Shown: positions 4,898-5,249 of the stretch, one piece after another
How the letters are laid out: each line of letters starts with the position of its first letter
How positions within the stretch are numbered: position 1 is the first letter of the stretch
Origin: Streptomyces sp. NRRL B-1347
Lineage (GTDB): Bacteria; Actinomycetota; Actinomycetes; Streptomycetales; Streptomycetaceae
Length of the DNA stretch: 5,249 nt
Assembly: GCF_000720325.1 (NCBI RefSeq)
Contig: NZ_JOJM01000158.1
Span: 1 to 5,249 of the forward strand
Direction: 5' to 3'
The notes under the pieces: generated by a model
Told to the model about the DNA's origin: nothing
The model's database searches: none
The model's input: only the letters and a program-made list of their open reading frames with translations
Translations under genes and position numbers: made by a program

Positions 4898-5110
4898 ATG
4901 CCGTTCACCATCCCCGCAGACATGAAATCCTGGCACCCCATCGACGTCTGCACCTGGCTCGCCGGTATCGAAGAAGACCCCGCAGCCGGCCCGGACGACG
5001 TACGCGAGGCCCGCGCGGCCGCCGCTGCGGCCCTCATCGCCTGGAGTCCCCCACCCTGCCCGACCACCCCGCACACCAGCACAGCGGCACCGACCGGAGA
5101 CGCTCCATAA
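4898..5110 (+). CDS. Small protein of unknown function (70 residues)
   Basis: I do not recognise this protein. It starts MPFTIPADMKSWHPIDVCTW, continues LAGIEEDPAAGPDDVREAR and a run of alanines ending ALIAW (about residue 49), then a 21-residue tail rich in Pro, Thr and Ala. The first part looks like a small folded domain of two or three short helices with conserved-looking aromatic residues (W12, W20, W49) and one cysteine (C18). The tail looks disordered. There is no signal peptide or membrane segment. The ideal ribosome binding site, compact size and G/C-rich third positions support a real gene. It stands alone between the spacer and a convergent gene end at 5173, so context gives no function. 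It could also be the truncated start of a longer gene whose tail now runs in another frame. Confidence 0.62.
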   Translation: MPFTIPADMKSWHPIDVCTWLAGIEEDPAAGPDDVREARAAAAAALIAWSPPPCPTTPHTSTAAPTGDAP

Positions 5111-5135
5111 CTAGCCACATCACCACCATTGGCCA

Positions 5136-5178
5136 AGCTGAGGTTCCCCCGTCGTCGTGCGGGAGGTGCTGATCAGCT
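5136..5178. terminator. Candidate stem-loop between convergent gene ends
   Basis: AGCTGA (5136-5141) pairs with TCAGCT (5173-5178), and CCCG (5148-5151) with CGGG (5160-5163) nearer the loop, leaving interior mismatches. The position between a plus gene ending at 5110 and a minus gene ending at 5173 suits a shared terminator, but there is no U-tract. GCTGATCAGC at 5168-5177 is by itself a perfect 10-bp palindrome. It could instead be the end of a mobile element that continues to the right. Confidence 0.3.
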
Positions 5179-5249
5179 GGTCAGGGCGGGTTGACGGGGT
5201 TTCAGGTTCGTTCGTTTGGCCGGTACTCGCTCGGCGTAGTGCTTCTCCT
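5173..5249 (-). CDS. C-terminal end of an unidentified protein (partial)
   Basis: The minus strand from the right edge reads EKHYAERVPAKRTNLKPRQP followed by ALTS and TGA at 5175-5173. Only 24 residues are visible. The stretch is basic and shows actinomycete-like codon use, so I treat it as a real gene end. Basic tails of this kind occur in transposases and the surroundings are rich in them, but I cannot assign a family from this length. Confidence 0.45.
   Translation of the reverse strand, partial: EKHYAERVPAKRTNLKPRQPALTS

Noticed and set aside
4375..5136. Minus-strand open frame of about 253 codons
   Set aside because: Antisense to the small gene and spacer, low-complexity Gly/Ala/Arg composition, no motif or start signal.
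4303..5172. Plus-strand open frame of about 289 codons across the right-hand spacer
   Set aside because: It begins inside the IS3 end, has no ribosome binding site or recognisable motif, and overlaps the better-supported gene at 4898 in another frame. Long chance frames are common at this G/C content.
1..5249. CRISPR array, tRNA or rRNA gene, riboswitch, or phage/defence cluster
   Set aside because: No regularly spaced repeats, no cloverleaf or rRNA-like stretch, and no effector proteins were seen. The gene content is explained by an antitoxin, insertion sequences, one small unknown gene and one gene end.

Overview
The window is high-GC DNA with strong G/C bias at third codon positions. The transposase types and the purine-rich ribosome binding sites point to a Streptomyces-like actinomycete. 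It is an accessory, insertion-sequence-rich stretch rather than a conserved operon. I found no new defence, biosynthetic or CRISPR-type system. The main result is a set of transposons nested three deep.

Layout. (1) 1-255, minus strand: a Phd/YefM-type antitoxin whose 3' end and presumed partner toxin lie off the left edge, with a plausible leaderless promoter at 262-290. (2) 415-643, minus strand: the last part of an IS1182-type transposase, cut off on its 5' side. (3) 644-4321: a decayed IS3-family element on the minus strand, with matching terminal repeats (GGATGGTAGACA at 641-652 and 4313-4324). (4) Inside it, about 816-3337: an IS30-family element on the plus strand, inserted within the orfB catalytic domain and flanked by a CTGGG duplication (811-815, 3338-3342). 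(5) Inside that, about 1374-2607: a second, intact IS30-family element on the minus strand, flanked by GCG (1371-1373, 2608-2610). (6) 4322-4883: unassigned spacer starting with a strong inverted repeat. (7) 4898-5110, plus strand: a small gene of unknown function with a very good ribosome binding site. (8) 5173-5249, minus strand: the C-terminal end of an unidentified protein that continues past the right edge.

Relative ages can be read from the nesting. The IS3 copy came first. The outer IS30 split its orfB later, and the inner IS30 split the outer one last. Removing each insertion on paper, keeping one copy of its duplication, restores an uninterrupted family-typical reading frame across both junctions (HSDHGTQ+YTSKEF for IS3, ISPEA+VYQALY for the outer IS30). 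The two older transposases also carry damage unrelated to these insertions: internal deletions in both, a missing catalytic glutamate and fused orfA/orfB frames in IS3, and a lost stop codon in the outer IS30. Only the inner IS30 encodes a full-length transposase with its whole DDE triad, so it is the one element here that could still be active. It might also act in trans on the ends of the outer element, although the two sets of ends differ.
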